A stretch of 64,000 nt of DNA from positions 1 to 64,000 of the forward strand of contig NZ_BLXY01000014.1 in NCBI RefSeq assembly GCF_014193585.1. Direction: 5' to 3'. The position numbers were made by a program, and so were the translations under genes. This document shows, piece after piece, positions 45,499 to 55,800 of this stretch. The stretch comes from Geomonas paludis (GTDB lineage: Bacteria; Desulfobacterota; Desulfuromonadia; Geobacterales; Geobacteraceae). Below the pieces are notes generated by a model. It made no database searches and was not told the DNA's origin. It saw only the letters and a list, made by a program, of their open reading frames with translations. Numbering within the stretch: the first letter of the stretch is position 1; each line of letters opens with the position of its first letter.

Positions 45499-46350
45499 AT
45501 GAGGTATACGAGGGGGGCGCTGGGAGCGCTGGTTTTGCTCACCTTTTTCGGCTGCGCCAGCCAGAGCGATCTGGAGTCGGTGCGCCGCGACAACGATGAG
45601 ATCAAGAACCGTCTCTTTACGCTGGACCGGGGCCTGAACGAGGTCCGCGGCGAGGTGAAGGAAGGGGTGGAGAAGTCGCTGGCCGGCTACCGGCAGAGCC
45701 TGGAGGCGCTGCAGGCGGACATGGCCGGCTACCAGAAGGAGATGGCGACCATCCGCAAGGGTGGCGCGGACCTGCAGGCGACCCTGGAGAGCGCCAGGGT
45801 GGACATGCAGCTTCTGACCGGCAAGGTGGACGACGTCCGCATCCTGGCGCAGAAACCGGCCGACGACATCGCCCTTTTGAAGGAAGACCTGAACAAGCGG
45901 CTGGCCGCGCTCGAGGCGCGCATGGCCAAGCTGGAGAAGGGGATCGAGGAGCAGCAGGCCAAGGCGCAAGCGGCGCTCAAGTCCCCCGAGCAGCTCTACC
46001 AGCAGGGTCAGGACGCCCTGAAGGCCGGACAGGGGGCGAAGGCCCGCGAGTTCTTTGCCAGTTTCCTGGTACAGCACCCCAAGCACAACCTGGCCGCCAA
46101 CGCCCAGTACTGGATCGGCGAGAGCTACTACCAGGAGAAGAACTACGAGCAGGCAGTGCTCGAGTTCCAGGAAGTGATCAAGAACTACCCGGACAAGGAG
46201 AAGGCGCCGGCCGCCATGCTGAAGCAGGGGATGGCCTTCAAGGAACTGGGGGACAACAAGAGCGCCGCCTACATCCTGAAGAAGCTGGTTGATGAGCACC
46301 CGAAATCGGAAGAGGCGAAGATCGCCAGAGACAAGTTCAAGATCAAGTAG
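45499..46350 (+). CDS. cpoB: CpoB/YbgF-like cell-division coordinator lipoprotein
   Basis: Periplasmic partner of the Tol system that couples outer-membrane constriction to septal wall synthesis. The 283 residues have a lipoprotein-like signal (FFGC, Cys19), a long coiled coil (about 25-150, rich in Lys/Glu/Leu heptads) and C-terminal TPR repeats (about 160-283: EQLYQQGQDALKAG, AQYWIGESYYQEKNYEQAV, KAPAAMLKQGMAFKELGD). Escherichia coli CpoB is not a lipoprotein, so the Cys is a lineage feature if real. The ATG at 45499 follows AAAGGAGG by 9 nt; the open frame upstream runs through the pal terminator and is not coding. Confidence 0.92.
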   Translation: MRYTRGALGALVLLTFFGCASQSDLESVRRDNDEIKNRLFTLDRGLNEVRGEVKEGVEKSLAGYRQSLEALQADMAGYQKEMATIRKGGADLQATLESARVDMQLLTGKVDDVRILAQKPADDIALLKEDLNKRLAALEARMAKLEKGIEEQQAKAQAALKSPEQLYQQGQDALKAGQGAKAREFFASFLVQHPKHNLAANAQYWIGESYYQEKNYEQAVLEFQEVIKNYPDKEKAPAAMLKQGMAFKELGDNKSAAYILKKLVDEHPKSEEAKIARDKFKIK

Positions 46351-46375
46351 CGCAAGCCAGGCACTTAATTACCGA

Positions 46376-46408
46376 AAGGCCCTCCTGCCAGAGCGGGAGG
46401 GCCTTCCC
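46376..46408 (+). terminator. Terminator after cpoB
   Basis: The stem AAGGCCCTCC / GGGAGGGCCTT with a 9-nt loop is followed by a short C/T-rich tail. Confidence 0.75.
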
Positions 46409-46446
46409 GTTTGCGGCTGCGGCCGCCACGAAAAAAGGAGAGCACC

Positions 46447-46629
46447 ATGTTCCTCGCCAGAGACAAGAACAACGACCTGTACCTTTTCGACAAACTCCCG
46501 GTCAAGGGGAACGAATGCTGGTGGGCTGAGACGGGGGTCGACGGCACCTACCTCAAGCTGGACAAGTCACTCTACCCGGAGATCACCTGGGAGAGCGATC
46601 CGGTCCCGGCCGACCTGATCTTGAAATAG
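46447..46629 (+). CDS. Small conserved-looking hypothetical protein, 60 residues
   Basis: A short acidic, aromatic-rich protein beginning MFLARDKNNDLYLFD, with WWAETG and a C-terminal ITWESDP segment. It has no signal peptide, membrane segment or known motif, and I do not recognise the family. AAGGAG lies 6-7 nt before the ATG, and base composition matches neighbouring genes. It sits alone between the cpoB terminator and a palindromic repeat, with no evident operon partner. Confidence 0.7.
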   Translation: MFLARDKNNDLYLFDKLPVKGNECWWAETGVDGTYLKLDKSLYPEITWESDPVPADLILK

Positions 46630-46661
46630 GGTTACCTGCGCGGATGTTTTTTGGAGGGTAG

Positions 46662-46681
46662 GGGCGAATAATCATTCGCCC
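46662..46681. repeat. GGGCGAAT/ATTCGCCC palindrome, copy 2
   Basis: A 20-bp palindrome (arms GGGCGAATAA/ATCATTCGCCC, nearly perfect) in the gap between two convergent small genes. It is the same element as at 40508. Confidence 0.75.
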
Positions 46682-46688
46682 GCCTTTC

Positions 46689-47108
46689 TTACATGGGCCG
46701 GAAATCGGGCTTGATGTTTTCGGGGGTGTAGCTCTGGGCCACGGCCCATCCCTTGCCCGGCACCAGTCTCGGTTCCAGGCGGCAGGCGATGTAGCCGATC
46801 AGGTTGACGGGCTCGGGGAGGTCCGAGGCGATGGTGACCACGCGGAAGCCGACGAAGTCACCCTGCTCGGGGTAGCCCGGCGCGCCCTTCAGGGTACAGC
46901 TCCAGAGCTGCAGGGGGCGGCCGGGGGCGGCGAGGCTGATCAAAAAGGTGCGCTCGCCGTCGCGGTTCAGGCCGCCCGACTCCTCAACCAGTGCCGGCAC
47001 CAATCCGCCGATGAGCGGGGTGTAGCCGATGGAGCAGGCGTGGGCGAAGGCGGCGGCGCTGTCGGGAAACTGCAGTTCCTCTTTCTTCTTCCTGAACCAG
47101 TTGAACAT
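46689..47108 (-). CDS. Hypothetical protein, 139 residues
   Basis: I do not recognise this protein. It starts MFNWFRKKKEELQFPDS, a basic amphipathic N-terminus, and continues as an apparently soluble beta-rich domain with no signal peptide or catalytic motif. AGGTG precedes the ATG at 47108; the longer open frame upstream crosses a repeat and the tatA terminator and is Arg/Pro-rich, so it is not coding. It lies downstream of tatA on the same strand but is separated from it by a terminator. Confidence 0.75.
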   Translation of the reverse strand: MFNWFRKKKEELQFPDSAAAFAHACSIGYTPLIGGLVPALVEESGGLNRDGERTFLISLAAPGRPLQLWSCTLKGAPGYPEQGDFVGFRVVTIASDLPEPVNLIGYIACRLEPRLVPGKGWAVAQSYTPENIKPDFRPM

Positions 47109-47143
47109 GGCGTCACCTGTGGCGGCCCAAGGCGGGGCCATAA

Positions 47144-47174
47144 GGGGACAGGCACCTTGCGGAGCCAGTCCCCC
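47144..47174. repeat. Dispersed 30-bp palindromic element, copy 3
   Basis: GGGGACAGGCACC...GGAGCCAGTCCCC, the reverse orientation of copy 1, between the 139-residue gene and the tatA terminator. Confidence 0.85.
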
Positions 47175-47197
47175 TCTCGATTGCAGCGTAGAGGTAA

Positions 47198-47228
47198 GAA
47201 AAAAGGCGGGGTGACCCCGCCTTTTTTG
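47198..47228 (-). terminator. Terminator after tatA (bidirectional)
   Basis: The stem AAAAAAGGCGGGG / CCCCGCCTTTTTT is near perfect, with T-runs on both strands. It lies 23 bp after the tatA stop. Confidence 0.88.
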
Positions 47229-47250
47229 CGTCCAGATGTTGGGCGACCCC

Positions 47251-47586
47251 CTAGGCCTTCTTCTCCGCTTCGCCGGCAACCGCGGCGGCCGGCACCGGCT
47301 CGGCGGCAGCGGTTGTTCCCTCGACCTTGGCCTTGAGCTCCTCCGCCTCGCGCACCTTCTCCTCCTCGGCCTTCTTCTTGGCCTCGGCCAGCTTCGCCAG
47401 GTGCTCCTTCTCTTCTTCGGTCCTGCTGTCGGCCTCGATGGTCTGCTTGAAGTCATCGGTGGCTTTCTTGAACTCCGCCAGCCCCTTCCCCAGCGACTTG
47501 GCCAGGTCCGGCAGCTTCTGCGGGCCGATGACGATGAGCGCTATAACCAATATGATGACCAGTTCAGGCATCCCGATTCCGAACAT
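47251..47586 (-). CDS. tatA: Twin-arginine translocase subunit TatA/TatB
   Basis: Inner-membrane component of the Tat pathway for folded proteins. The 111 residues start [28 protein letters not shown]: a single membrane helix, the GP hinge, then an amphipathic helix ([15 protein letters not shown]). A long charged tail and an Ala/Glu-rich end follow. The length and tail resemble TatB, whereas the FKKA helix resembles TatA; the two cannot be separated here. GAGGT lies 7 nt before the ATG at 47586. It has its own terminator, and no tatC is adjacent. Confidence 0.88.
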   Translation of the reverse strand: MFGIGMPELVIILVIALIVIGPQKLPDLAKSLGKGLAEFKKATDDFKQTIEADSRTEEEKEHLAKLAEAKKKAEEEKVREAEELKAKVEGTTAAAEPVPAAAVAGEAEKKA

Positions 47587-47702
47587 ACTATCTACCTCGC
47601 TTGATGTGCGTTCAAACGCGCGTTTGTCATACAAAAATTGTAAAAAATAATAGAGGTTTTACCGTCGGGTGTCAAGCTTGCAAAGGTAGGACCTTAATTG
47701 GT

Positions 47703-47731
47703 TTGACATGATCCCGAACATTGTCTACTAT
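47703..47731 (+). promoter_or_regulatory. Sigma-70 promoter of nadA
   Basis: TTGACA and TACTAT are separated by 17 nt, 57 bp before the nadA ATG. This is one of the best sigma-70 matches in the window. Confidence 0.8.
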
Positions 47732-47787
47732 CGGTCCTGTTTACCATATATTTCAAATGAGAAAGACAGATTTTGGTGGTGACAAAC

Positions 47788-48702
47788 ATGACGCAGGATT
47801 CTTTAAAAGCCGATATTAAAGCGCTGCTCAAGGAGCGCAAAGCAGTGCTCCTGGCACACAACTACATGCGCGACGAAGTACAGGAGATCGCTGACATAAC
47901 CGGGGACTCGCTGGCTCTTTCCATGGAGGCGGCCAAGACTGACGCCGAAGTGATCGTGTTCTGCGGCGTCCATTTCATGGCCGAATCGGCCTCGATCCTG
48001 GCGCCGGAAAAGACCGTGCTGCTCCCCCGTCTAGACGCGGGGTGTCCCATGGCCGACATGGTTTCGGCCGAGGAGTTGAAGCAACTGAAGGCGAAGCTCC
48101 CCGGCGTGCCGGTGGTGACCTACGTCAACTCCTCCGCCGCGGTCAAGGCCGAGAGCGACATCTGCTGCACCTCCGCCAATGCCCTCAAGGTGGTCCAGTC
48201 CATGAGCGAAAAGGAGATCATCTTCGCCCCGGACAAGAACCTGGGGAGCTACGTGGCCCGCTTCACCGACAAGAAGTTCCACCTCTGGGAAGGATACTGC
48301 CCGACCCACGAGCGGCTCCGTCCCGAAGTGGTCAAGGAGCTGAAAGAGCAGAACCCGGGCGCGCCCTTCGTCTGCCACCCGGAATGCAACCCCGCCGTGG
48401 TGGCGCTCGCCGACCACGTCTGCTCCACCACCGGCATGTACGACTACTGCAAGAAAAGCGACGCCAAGCGCTTCATCATCGGCACCGAGGCGGGCATCCT
48501 CTGGAGGCTCAAGCGCGAGAACCCGGACAAGGAGTTCATCCTCGCCTCCCCGGCCCTCATCTGCCCCAACATGAAGCTCACCTCCCTGGAGGACGTGCAC
48601 GAAGCGCTCTCCACCATGAGCCCGGTGGTCAAGGTCCCGGAAGAGGTCCGCATCCCGGCCAAGCGCGCCCTGGACCGGATGCTCGCCATCCCGAGGGATT
48701 AA
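47788..48702 (+). CDS. nadA: Quinolinate synthase A
   Basis: Condenses iminoaspartate with dihydroxyacetone phosphate to quinolinate in de novo NAD synthesis, using a 4Fe-4S cluster. The 304 residues contain [38 protein letters not shown], the C-rich [10 protein letters not shown], a TEAGILWRL segment and ICPNMK, matching the three-Cys NadA family. The ATG at 47788 gives the usual length; an in-frame TTG 15 bp earlier is less likely. No nadB or nadC is adjacent, so the gene stands alone with its own strong promoter. Confidence 0.96.
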   Translation: MTQDSLKADIKALLKERKAVLLAHNYMRDEVQEIADITGDSLALSMEAAKTDAEVIVFCGVHFMAESASILAPEKTVLLPRLDAGCPMADMVSAEELKQLKAKLPGVPVVTYVNSSAAVKAESDICCTSANALKVVQSMSEKEIIFAPDKNLGSYVARFTDKKFHLWEGYCPTHERLRPEVVKELKEQNPGAPFVCHPECNPAVVALADHVCSTTGMYDYCKKSDAKRFIIGTEAGILWRLKRENPDKEFILASPALICPNMKLTSLEDVHEALSTMSPVVKVPEEVRIPAKRALDRMLAIPRD

Positions 48703-48709
48703 GCAGGCT

Positions 48710-48870
48710 TCCCTCGCCCTCCGGGAGAGGGGCTGGGGGTGAGGGCGACGCCGGGCTTACCAAACCAACAAGATGAAAAAACACCCTCACCCCGACCCTC
48801 TCCCAGAGGGAGAGGGGGGAGTGGACGGCCCTTTCCCTCTGGAAGAGGGGGAGTAGGCAACCCGCTTCCA
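48710..48870. repeat. CCCTC/GAGGG palindromic repeat cluster
   Basis: Several overlapping inverted repeats built from CCCTCACCCC, CTCTCCCAGAGGGAGAGG and their complements fill the nadA to carbonic anhydrase gap. They could end nadA transcription. Confidence 0.7.
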
Positions 48871-48924
48871 GAGGGAGAGTGGACGCCCCCATAGAAGAAG
48901 GGGCGGGCGCACAGGAGAAGGCAT

Positions 48925-49488
48925 ATGATCCGATCCTTTAAAGGCATGAAACCCAAGATCGACCCGTCCGCCTTCGTAGCCGAAGGGGCCGTCGTCATCG
49001 GTGACGTCAGCATCGGCAAGGAAGCGAGCATCTGGTACAACTGCGTGGTGCGCGGCGACGTGAACTCGATCAGCATCGGGGATAGGACCAACATCCAGGA
49101 CCTCTCCATGCTGCACGTGACCCACAAAAAACACGCCGAAGACCCGGGCGCGCCGCTCGTCATCGGCAACGACGTCACCGTGGGACACAGCGTCACCCTG
49201 CACGGCTGCACCATCGAGGACGGCGCCTTCATCGGCATGCAGGCCATGATCATGGACAAGGCCGTGGTCGGCAAGGGGGCCCTGGTCGGCGCCCGCGCCC
49301 TGGTCACCGAAGGGACCGTGATCCCCCCCGGCACCCTCTGGGTCGGGGCACCCGCCAAGTACAAGCGGGACCTGACCGAAAACGAGATTGCCTGGCTGGG
49401 ACGCTCGGCCGGGAACTACGTCAGGTACTCCAGGGAGTTCCTCGAAGACGAGGCTACCTTGGCGCAGGACCTCAGCAACATCCCGTAG
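48925..49488 (+). CDS. Gamma-class carbonic anhydrase family protein (YrdA-like)
   Basis: A trimeric left-handed beta-helix protein. The 187 residues show the hexapeptide repeats (VVIGDVSIGKEASIWYNCVVRGD and onward) and the histidines expected for the zinc site: the HVTHKKH cluster at 64-70, H88 in VTVGHSV and H93 in LHGC. Many family members hydrate CO2; others have no shown activity, and which applies here cannot be read from the sequence. AGGAGAAGG precedes the ATG, and a terminator follows, so it is monocistronic. Confidence 0.88.
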   Translation: MIRSFKGMKPKIDPSAFVAEGAVVIGDVSIGKEASIWYNCVVRGDVNSISIGDRTNIQDLSMLHVTHKKHAEDPGAPLVIGNDVTVGHSVTLHGCTIEDGAFIGMQAMIMDKAVVGKGALVGARALVTEGTVIPPGTLWVGAPAKYKRDLTENEIAWLGRSAGNYVRYSREFLEDEATLAQDLSNIP

Positions 49489-49518
49489 CATCGTCCCTGG
49501 CGACCGCAACACCTGTCG

Positions 49519-49546
49519 GGCCGGCTCATCGAGCCGGCCTTTTTCT
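49519..49546 (+). terminator. Terminator after the carbonic anhydrase gene
   Basis: The 9-bp stem GGCCGGCTC / GAGCCGGCC with an ATC loop is followed by TTTTTC. Confidence 0.88.
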
Positions 49547-49712
49547 TTGCCGGCAGCTGCGGCGCCAAGACGTCATATGACGGAATCCAGTCCGGTCATT
49601 TGACTGGTTTCAGGAAAACGCTCTCATCCATCCCTCACCCCGCCCCCCACCGTAGCGCCCCAGCAGGCTTTTATAGAAAATTTCGCCGTTTCCTCCCCTG
49701 GTCGCACAGTAT

Positions 49713-49740
49713 TTGCACAATCTAATCGGATATTTATCTT
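49713..49740 (+). promoter_or_regulatory. Candidate promoter of the subtilase gene
   Basis: TTGCAC and TATCTT are separated by 16 nt, about 120 bp before the start codon. The -10 element lies inside the first copy of a tandem 21-bp repeat. Confidence 0.5.
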
Positions 49741-49764
49741 CCCTAACCGGCTACTTATCTTCCG
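49723..49764 (+). repeat. Tandem 21-bp direct repeat, possible operator
   Basis: Two contiguous 21-bp units share TAA-CGG-TA-TTATCTTCC with four mismatches. One turn-spaced pair placed on the -10 region suggests a regulator site. Confidence 0.6.
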
Positions 49765-49769
49765 GCACA

Positions 49770-49800
49770 GGGGGACAGGCACCTAGCGGAGCCAGTCCCC
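49770..49800. repeat. Dispersed 30-bp palindromic element, copy 4
   Basis: GGGGACAGGCACC...GGAGCCAGTCCCC, in the leader of the subtilase gene. Confidence 0.85.
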
Positions 49801-49861
49801 TACCGCGCGCCCCCGCCCATTTGCGGAGGAGTCCTGTGTTCATTCCACTGCGAGGTCTGAA

Positions 49862-52800
49862 ATGACGAAAATGAACCGATGTCTATTGCTCCTGCTCTCC
49901 TTGCTCATGCTGCTAAGCCTCACCCACCAGGTGCAGGCCGCCCCCGGCTCCCCCGGCGCTCCCGACACCAGCCCGGGGGGACAACACCCTCCCAAACATC
50001 GCGATGACGCCGTCATCGTCAAGTTCAAGCCGGGGGTATCCGCCAAGGGGAAAGAGAAGCTGCACCAACGCCACGGCACCTCGGCCGCCAAGGACTTCCC
50101 CCGCCTCAACATGCAGGTGGTCAAGCTGAAAAAGGGAGTGACCGTAGAGGAAACCCTGGCAACGCTCAAGGGCGATCCGGACCTCGAGTACGCCGAGCCG
50201 GACTACGTCATCGAGCCGAGCGCCCTGCCCAACGACTCTTACTGGCGCAGCGGCCAACTGTGGGGGCTGCAGAGGATCAACGCCCCGGCCGCCTGGGACA
50301 TCACTACCGGCTCCAGCGATACCGTGGTGGCCGTCCTCGACACCGGCATCGACTACAACCATCCCGACCTGGCCCCCAACGTCTGGACCAATCCCGGCAT
50401 CGACGCCGGCTACGTCGGGGACGTGCACGGCATCGACACCTTCAACCACGACTCGGACCCCAACGACGACCACTTTCACGGCACCCACGTCTCCGGCACC
50501 ATCGGCGCAGTGTCCGACAGCAGCGGCGTGGTGGGACTCAACTGGAACGTCAAGATCCTCGCCTGCAAGTTCATAGGCATCGGCAGTGGCGGGGTGCTCG
50601 ATCCCTTGGCCGGCGCCTCTACCGTCTACGGGAACATCTCCGGCGCGATCGAATGCCTGAACTACGTGAAGACACTGAAGGAGCGCGGCGTGAACATCGT
50701 CGCCACCAACAACAGCTGGGGCCTCTCGTCCTATTCCCAGGCGATCTACGATGCCATCGCCGCCCAGCCTGACATCCTCTTCGTCGCGGCTGCCGGCAAC
50801 AACGGCGCCGACAACGACAAATACCCTTCCTATCCCGCCAGCTACCCCCTCTCCAACGTCATCTCGGTGGCGGCTTCCGGGCAGTCGGCAACCGCCCCTT
50901 ATGACGAGAATCAACCTTCCTGGACCAACTACAGCCGCAACTCGATCCATATCGCCGCCCCCGGCGATGGCATCCTGAGCACGGTCCCCTATACCTCCAG
51001 CTACAACACCGGCTATGTGCGGGGTTACGGCATGCAGAGCGGCACCTCGATGGCAGCCCCGCACGTTACCGGTCTGGCGGCCCTCCTGGCCTCGATCGGC
51101 AAGGACTGGATCCAGACCAGGAACCTGATCCTCTCCGGCGGCGATGCCGTTCCCGCACTGGCGGACACCACCTTCACCGGCAGGCGGATCAATGCCTACA
51201 ACTCGCTGGCCTGCACCGACCGGCCGCTCTTCGCGCTGATGAACCAGCCGCGCTCCGTGACGCCCGGCATACCGGTCACTCTCACCGCCATCAGCATCAA
51301 CTGCGGTTCCGCCGTGGGCCCGGTCACCGCCACCGTCCCCGGAGGCGGCACCATCGAATTGCTGGACAACGGCGTCGCGCCGGACCAGACCGCCGGCGAC
51401 GGCATCTTCAGCGCCACCTGGACCCCGGACTCGGACAGCGGCCTGCTGAGCTTCGCCTACCCCGGCGGCAGCACGGCGCTGCAGTATCCGGCGGTAACCC
51501 TTGGCTATGCTACGGCAGATCTCCCGCTCAGCAGCGCCGGCCGCACCGCATCGGGCAAGGTCCCGCTCCGGTTCGCCTTGCACCTGGAGGCCTCGGGGGG
51601 CGTCGCACCCTATACCTGGTCCATCACCACCGGCACCCTCCCCGCCGGCCTTACCCTCAACCCCGCCACCGGGGAGATCACCGGGGTCCCAACGGAGGCC
51701 GCCAACAGCCTCTTCACGGTGCGCGTCACCGACAGCGCCGGCTATTACGACTCCGGCAGCTGGCACATCGTACTCACCAAGGACGAGGCCGCGGGGTGGC
51801 CTTACATCCTGCCCAATCCCCCCGCAGGGCGCGCCGACGTGGCCTCGTCACCGGTTTTCGCCGATCTGGACGGAGACGGCAAGCAGGAAATGATCGTCAG
51901 CATGTGGAACTCGCTGCTGGTGTTCTACAACAGCACCGGTTCCGTCCGCCAGTACAACTTCCCGGCGGGCACCACGGTCTCCACCGCGGCAGTGAGCGAC
52001 CTGTACAGAGACGGCAGCAACAAGATCATCGTCAGCGTGGGTTCCCCCGCCCAGACCGGCGCCATCTACGCCTTCGACAAGGACCTGCAGCTGCTCAGCG
52101 GCTTCCCCGCCGGCAAGTTCAACACCACGTCCGGCACGCCCGGATCCTGCAGTGCCCCGGTCATCGCCGACCTGAACAGCGACGGCAACAAGACCATCAC
52201 CGTGGACTGCTCCCCCGACGACCCGGCCGACCCCAACTTCGGCAAGTCCATCCTGGTCACGGTGACCCCGCAGGGGACCATGCTTGCTGGCTGGCCGATA
52301 GTCAATGGCCCGGCCGTGGGCGCCAGGGCGACTACCGAGCAGATGCCGGTAGTGGGCGATCTGCTGGGCGACGGCAAGAAGGAAGTGGTATCCATCACCA
52401 GCGACGGCATGCTGCATGCCTGGTCCAAGGAAGGGACCCAGGTGAAGCAGTGGCAGGCCGCCGCCAACCTGGGCGACTGGGCCAGCGCCAAGACCAGGGT
52501 CTGGACCCCGGTCCTTGCCGACGTGAACGGCGACAACGCCCTCGAGGTACTGGTCAAGCAGAATTACTTCGCCGATGCCAGCAACCAGGCACACCGCATC
52601 TCGGTTTTCGACAAAAACGGCGCCCTGCTGCCGGGGTGGCCTCTGCTGTTCCCCGTTCCGGTCGCGGAGGGGGGGATCATTGCCGCCGATCTGACCAAGG
52701 ACGGCGTACCCGAAATCATCACCAACATCAGCTCCACACCGGCCAGCTACCAGTGGCAGGCCTTCAAGGGTGACGGCACCGTTGTTTCCGGCTGGAGCCA

Positions 52801-55800
52801 GGTCGCCGAGAACAGCGCCGTCCAGAAGAAGGCGCTCCCCATCACCGGCGGCTACGGCGGCAACACGTTCCCCGATGTCTTCTACGCCACCAGCGACACC
52901 GACGCCTTCCTGCAAGGGTACAGCGCCGCCGGCACCACCCTGGCCAGCTACCCGGAGACCGTGGCACTGGACACCTTCGTCGCCAGCTCCCCGGCCATGG
53001 GTGACATCGACGGCGACGGCAAGCTCGAAATCGCCGTCAAGGCCGCGGACGGCAGCGTACACCTCTGGAAGTCCGGGCAGTATCTCTCTCCGTTCAGCCA
53101 CCAGTGGACCATGTTCGCCCACGACCTGGAGCACACCGGCTCTCTGCCGGTCCTCGACCCTTCGCAGCTGCCGAGCAGCGACCTCGTGGTGACCGCAGTC
53201 AGCGGCAGCATCGCCGGTGGGAAACTGAACTACTCGGTAACGATCACCAACAACGGGACCATCACCGCCGGTACCTCCTACACCGGCATCTACCTCTCCC
53301 GTGACAACGTCGCCTCCAAGGCCGACACACTGATAGCGCGCATCTCCACCATCTCCATCCCGGCCGGGGTGAGCGTCACCATGACCAGCAGCGCCGCCAT
53401 TCCCGCCTCGCTGGCGGGGGGCAGCTACTACATCGCGGCCCTCGCCGATGACACCGGCATCGTCACCGAGCGGGACGAGGCCAACAACGGGGCCGCCGGC
53501 GAGCAGCTCCTCCTGAACAACGACCTGAGCATCAGCGCGCTCTCCGGCACCCTCTCCGCCGGGGTCCTCTCCTACTCGGTCACCGTGAATAACGGCGGCA
53601 ACGGCAACGCCAGCGCCCCCATCGCCCTTTACTTCTCCGATGACGCCAACGCCGAGGCAACCGACCACCTGATCACCACCTTGAGCGCCACCACCATCCC
53701 CGGCGGCACCGGCAAGACCCTCACCGGCAGCGTCGCCGTCCCCGGCAACACCCCCGCCGGCACCTTCTACCTGGTTGCACTGGCCGACCCGGCCAACGTC
53801 GTGGCCGAGGACAACGAGGCCAACAACGGGGCCGTGGCCGAGCAGTTCACCATCGGCAACGACCTGCAGGTCACCGACATCTCCGGGAGCGTTTCCGGCG
53901 GCAAACTCACCTACTCGGTAACGGTGATGAACGCGGGCAACATCAACGCGTCCCCCACCAGCACCGGCCTGTACCTGAGACGCTACACCTTCATGGAACC
54001 GGGCGACTTCCTGGTCCACAAGGTCACCACGGCGCAGCTCGCACCCGGAGCGCAGACTACCCTCGTCGGCACCATCACCATCCCCGCCTCGGCACCGACG
54101 GGCACCGTCTACTTAACCGCCATGGCCGACATGGCCGGGCAGCTTGCCGAAACCGATGAAGGGAACAACGCACTGGAGGGAAGCCAACTCCTGTTGAACA
54201 ACGATCTCGCCGTCACTGCGGTCTCCGGGACCCTCACCGGCGGCGTACTCACCTATTCCGTCACCGTGGAAAACAGGGGCAGCGCCAACCCCAACGTCCC
54301 GGTCAGCATCTACTTCTCCGCCGATGATAACGCGACCACCTCCGATTACCTGGTGACCCTGACCCCGGTGACCCAGATTGCAGGCGGGACCAGCAAGGTC
54401 CTCAACGGCAGCGCGACCGTGCCGGGGAGCGTCCCCGCCGGAACCTTCTACCTCGCGGCAGTGGCCGACCCCGCCAACCTCGTCATCGAGGACGACGAGA
54501 GCAACAACGGCGCCGTCGGTCCGCAGTTCACCATCGGCAGCGACCTCAGGGTCACCGCCGTCACCGGCAGCATCTCCGGAGGCAGGCTCAGCTACTCGGT
54601 CACCGTCAGAAACGACGGTGTCACCACCGCCGCGGCCTCCAACACCGGCCTCTACCTCTCCAGCGACGACGTCGCCGCCACCACGGACTACCTGGTCACC
54701 AGGCTCGCCACGGGGCAGCTCGCCGCAGGCGCGGAGGTCGTGCTTTCCGGCAGCGTCTCGCTGGCCGCTTCGACCCCGACGGGCACCTTCTACCTGGCCG
54801 CCTTCGCCGACATGGCCGGCGTGGTCACCGAGGCTAACGAGGACAACAACGGGGCCGCCGTGAACCAGCTCTCCGTGAACAACGACATCACCGTGAGCAA
54901 CGTCTCGGGAACCCTCTCCGGTGGCGTGCTCACCTACTCGGTCACCCTCAACAACAGCGGCAACGCGAACCCCACCCTGCCCGTCAACCTCTACTTCTCC
55001 ATCGACGGCAGCGCGACCACCTCCGACTACCTGGTCACCCAGCTGACCGGGATCTCCCTGCCGGGTGGCACCAGCAAGACCATCACCGGCAGCGTCACCA
55101 TCCCCAGCACCGTCCCGGCAGGAACCTTCTACCTCGGGGCCCTGGCTGACCCGGCCAACGTGGTCGCCGAGACCAACGACGACAACAACGGCAGCGTCGG
55201 ACCGCAGTTCAGCATCGGCAGCGACCTGCAGGTGACCGCGGTCTCCGGCAGCATCTCCGGCGGCCGTCTCAGCTACTCCGTCACCGTGAAGAACACCGGG
55301 GACATCGCTTCCGCCTCATCCAACACCGGCATCTACCTCTCCGCGGACGCCACTGCCACCACCTCCGACTTCCTGGTGCTGAAGGTCAGTACCGCATCGC
55401 TGGCCGCCGGCGCCGAGGTGGTGCTGACCGGCAGCTTCGCACTCCCGCCGGCCACCCCCACCGGGAGCTACTACGTGGCAGCCGTCGCCGACATGGCCGG
55501 TGTGGTCACCGAAAGCGACGAGGCCAACAACGGCGCGGCAGGCACCCAGGTTACGGTCAGCAACGACATCACCGTGAGCGCCGTCTCCGGCACCCTCACC
55601 GCCGGCGTGCTGAGCTACACCGTAACCGTCAGCAACAGCGGCAACGCCAACCCCACCCTGCCGGTCAGCCTCTACTTCTCCACCGACGGCAGCGTGACCA
55701 CCTCCGACTACCTGATCACCCAACTGACCGGGATCTCGCTCCCCGGCGGCAGCAGCAAGACCATAACCGGCAACGTCACCATCCCCTCCACCGTCCCTGC

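Larger units (their letters stand above)
49489..49861. other. Upstream region of the giant subtilase gene
   Basis: It contains the carbonic anhydrase terminator, a sigma-70-like promoter, a contiguous 21-bp direct repeat over and behind the -10 region, and a dispersed palindrome. No gene is supported. Confidence 0.6.
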
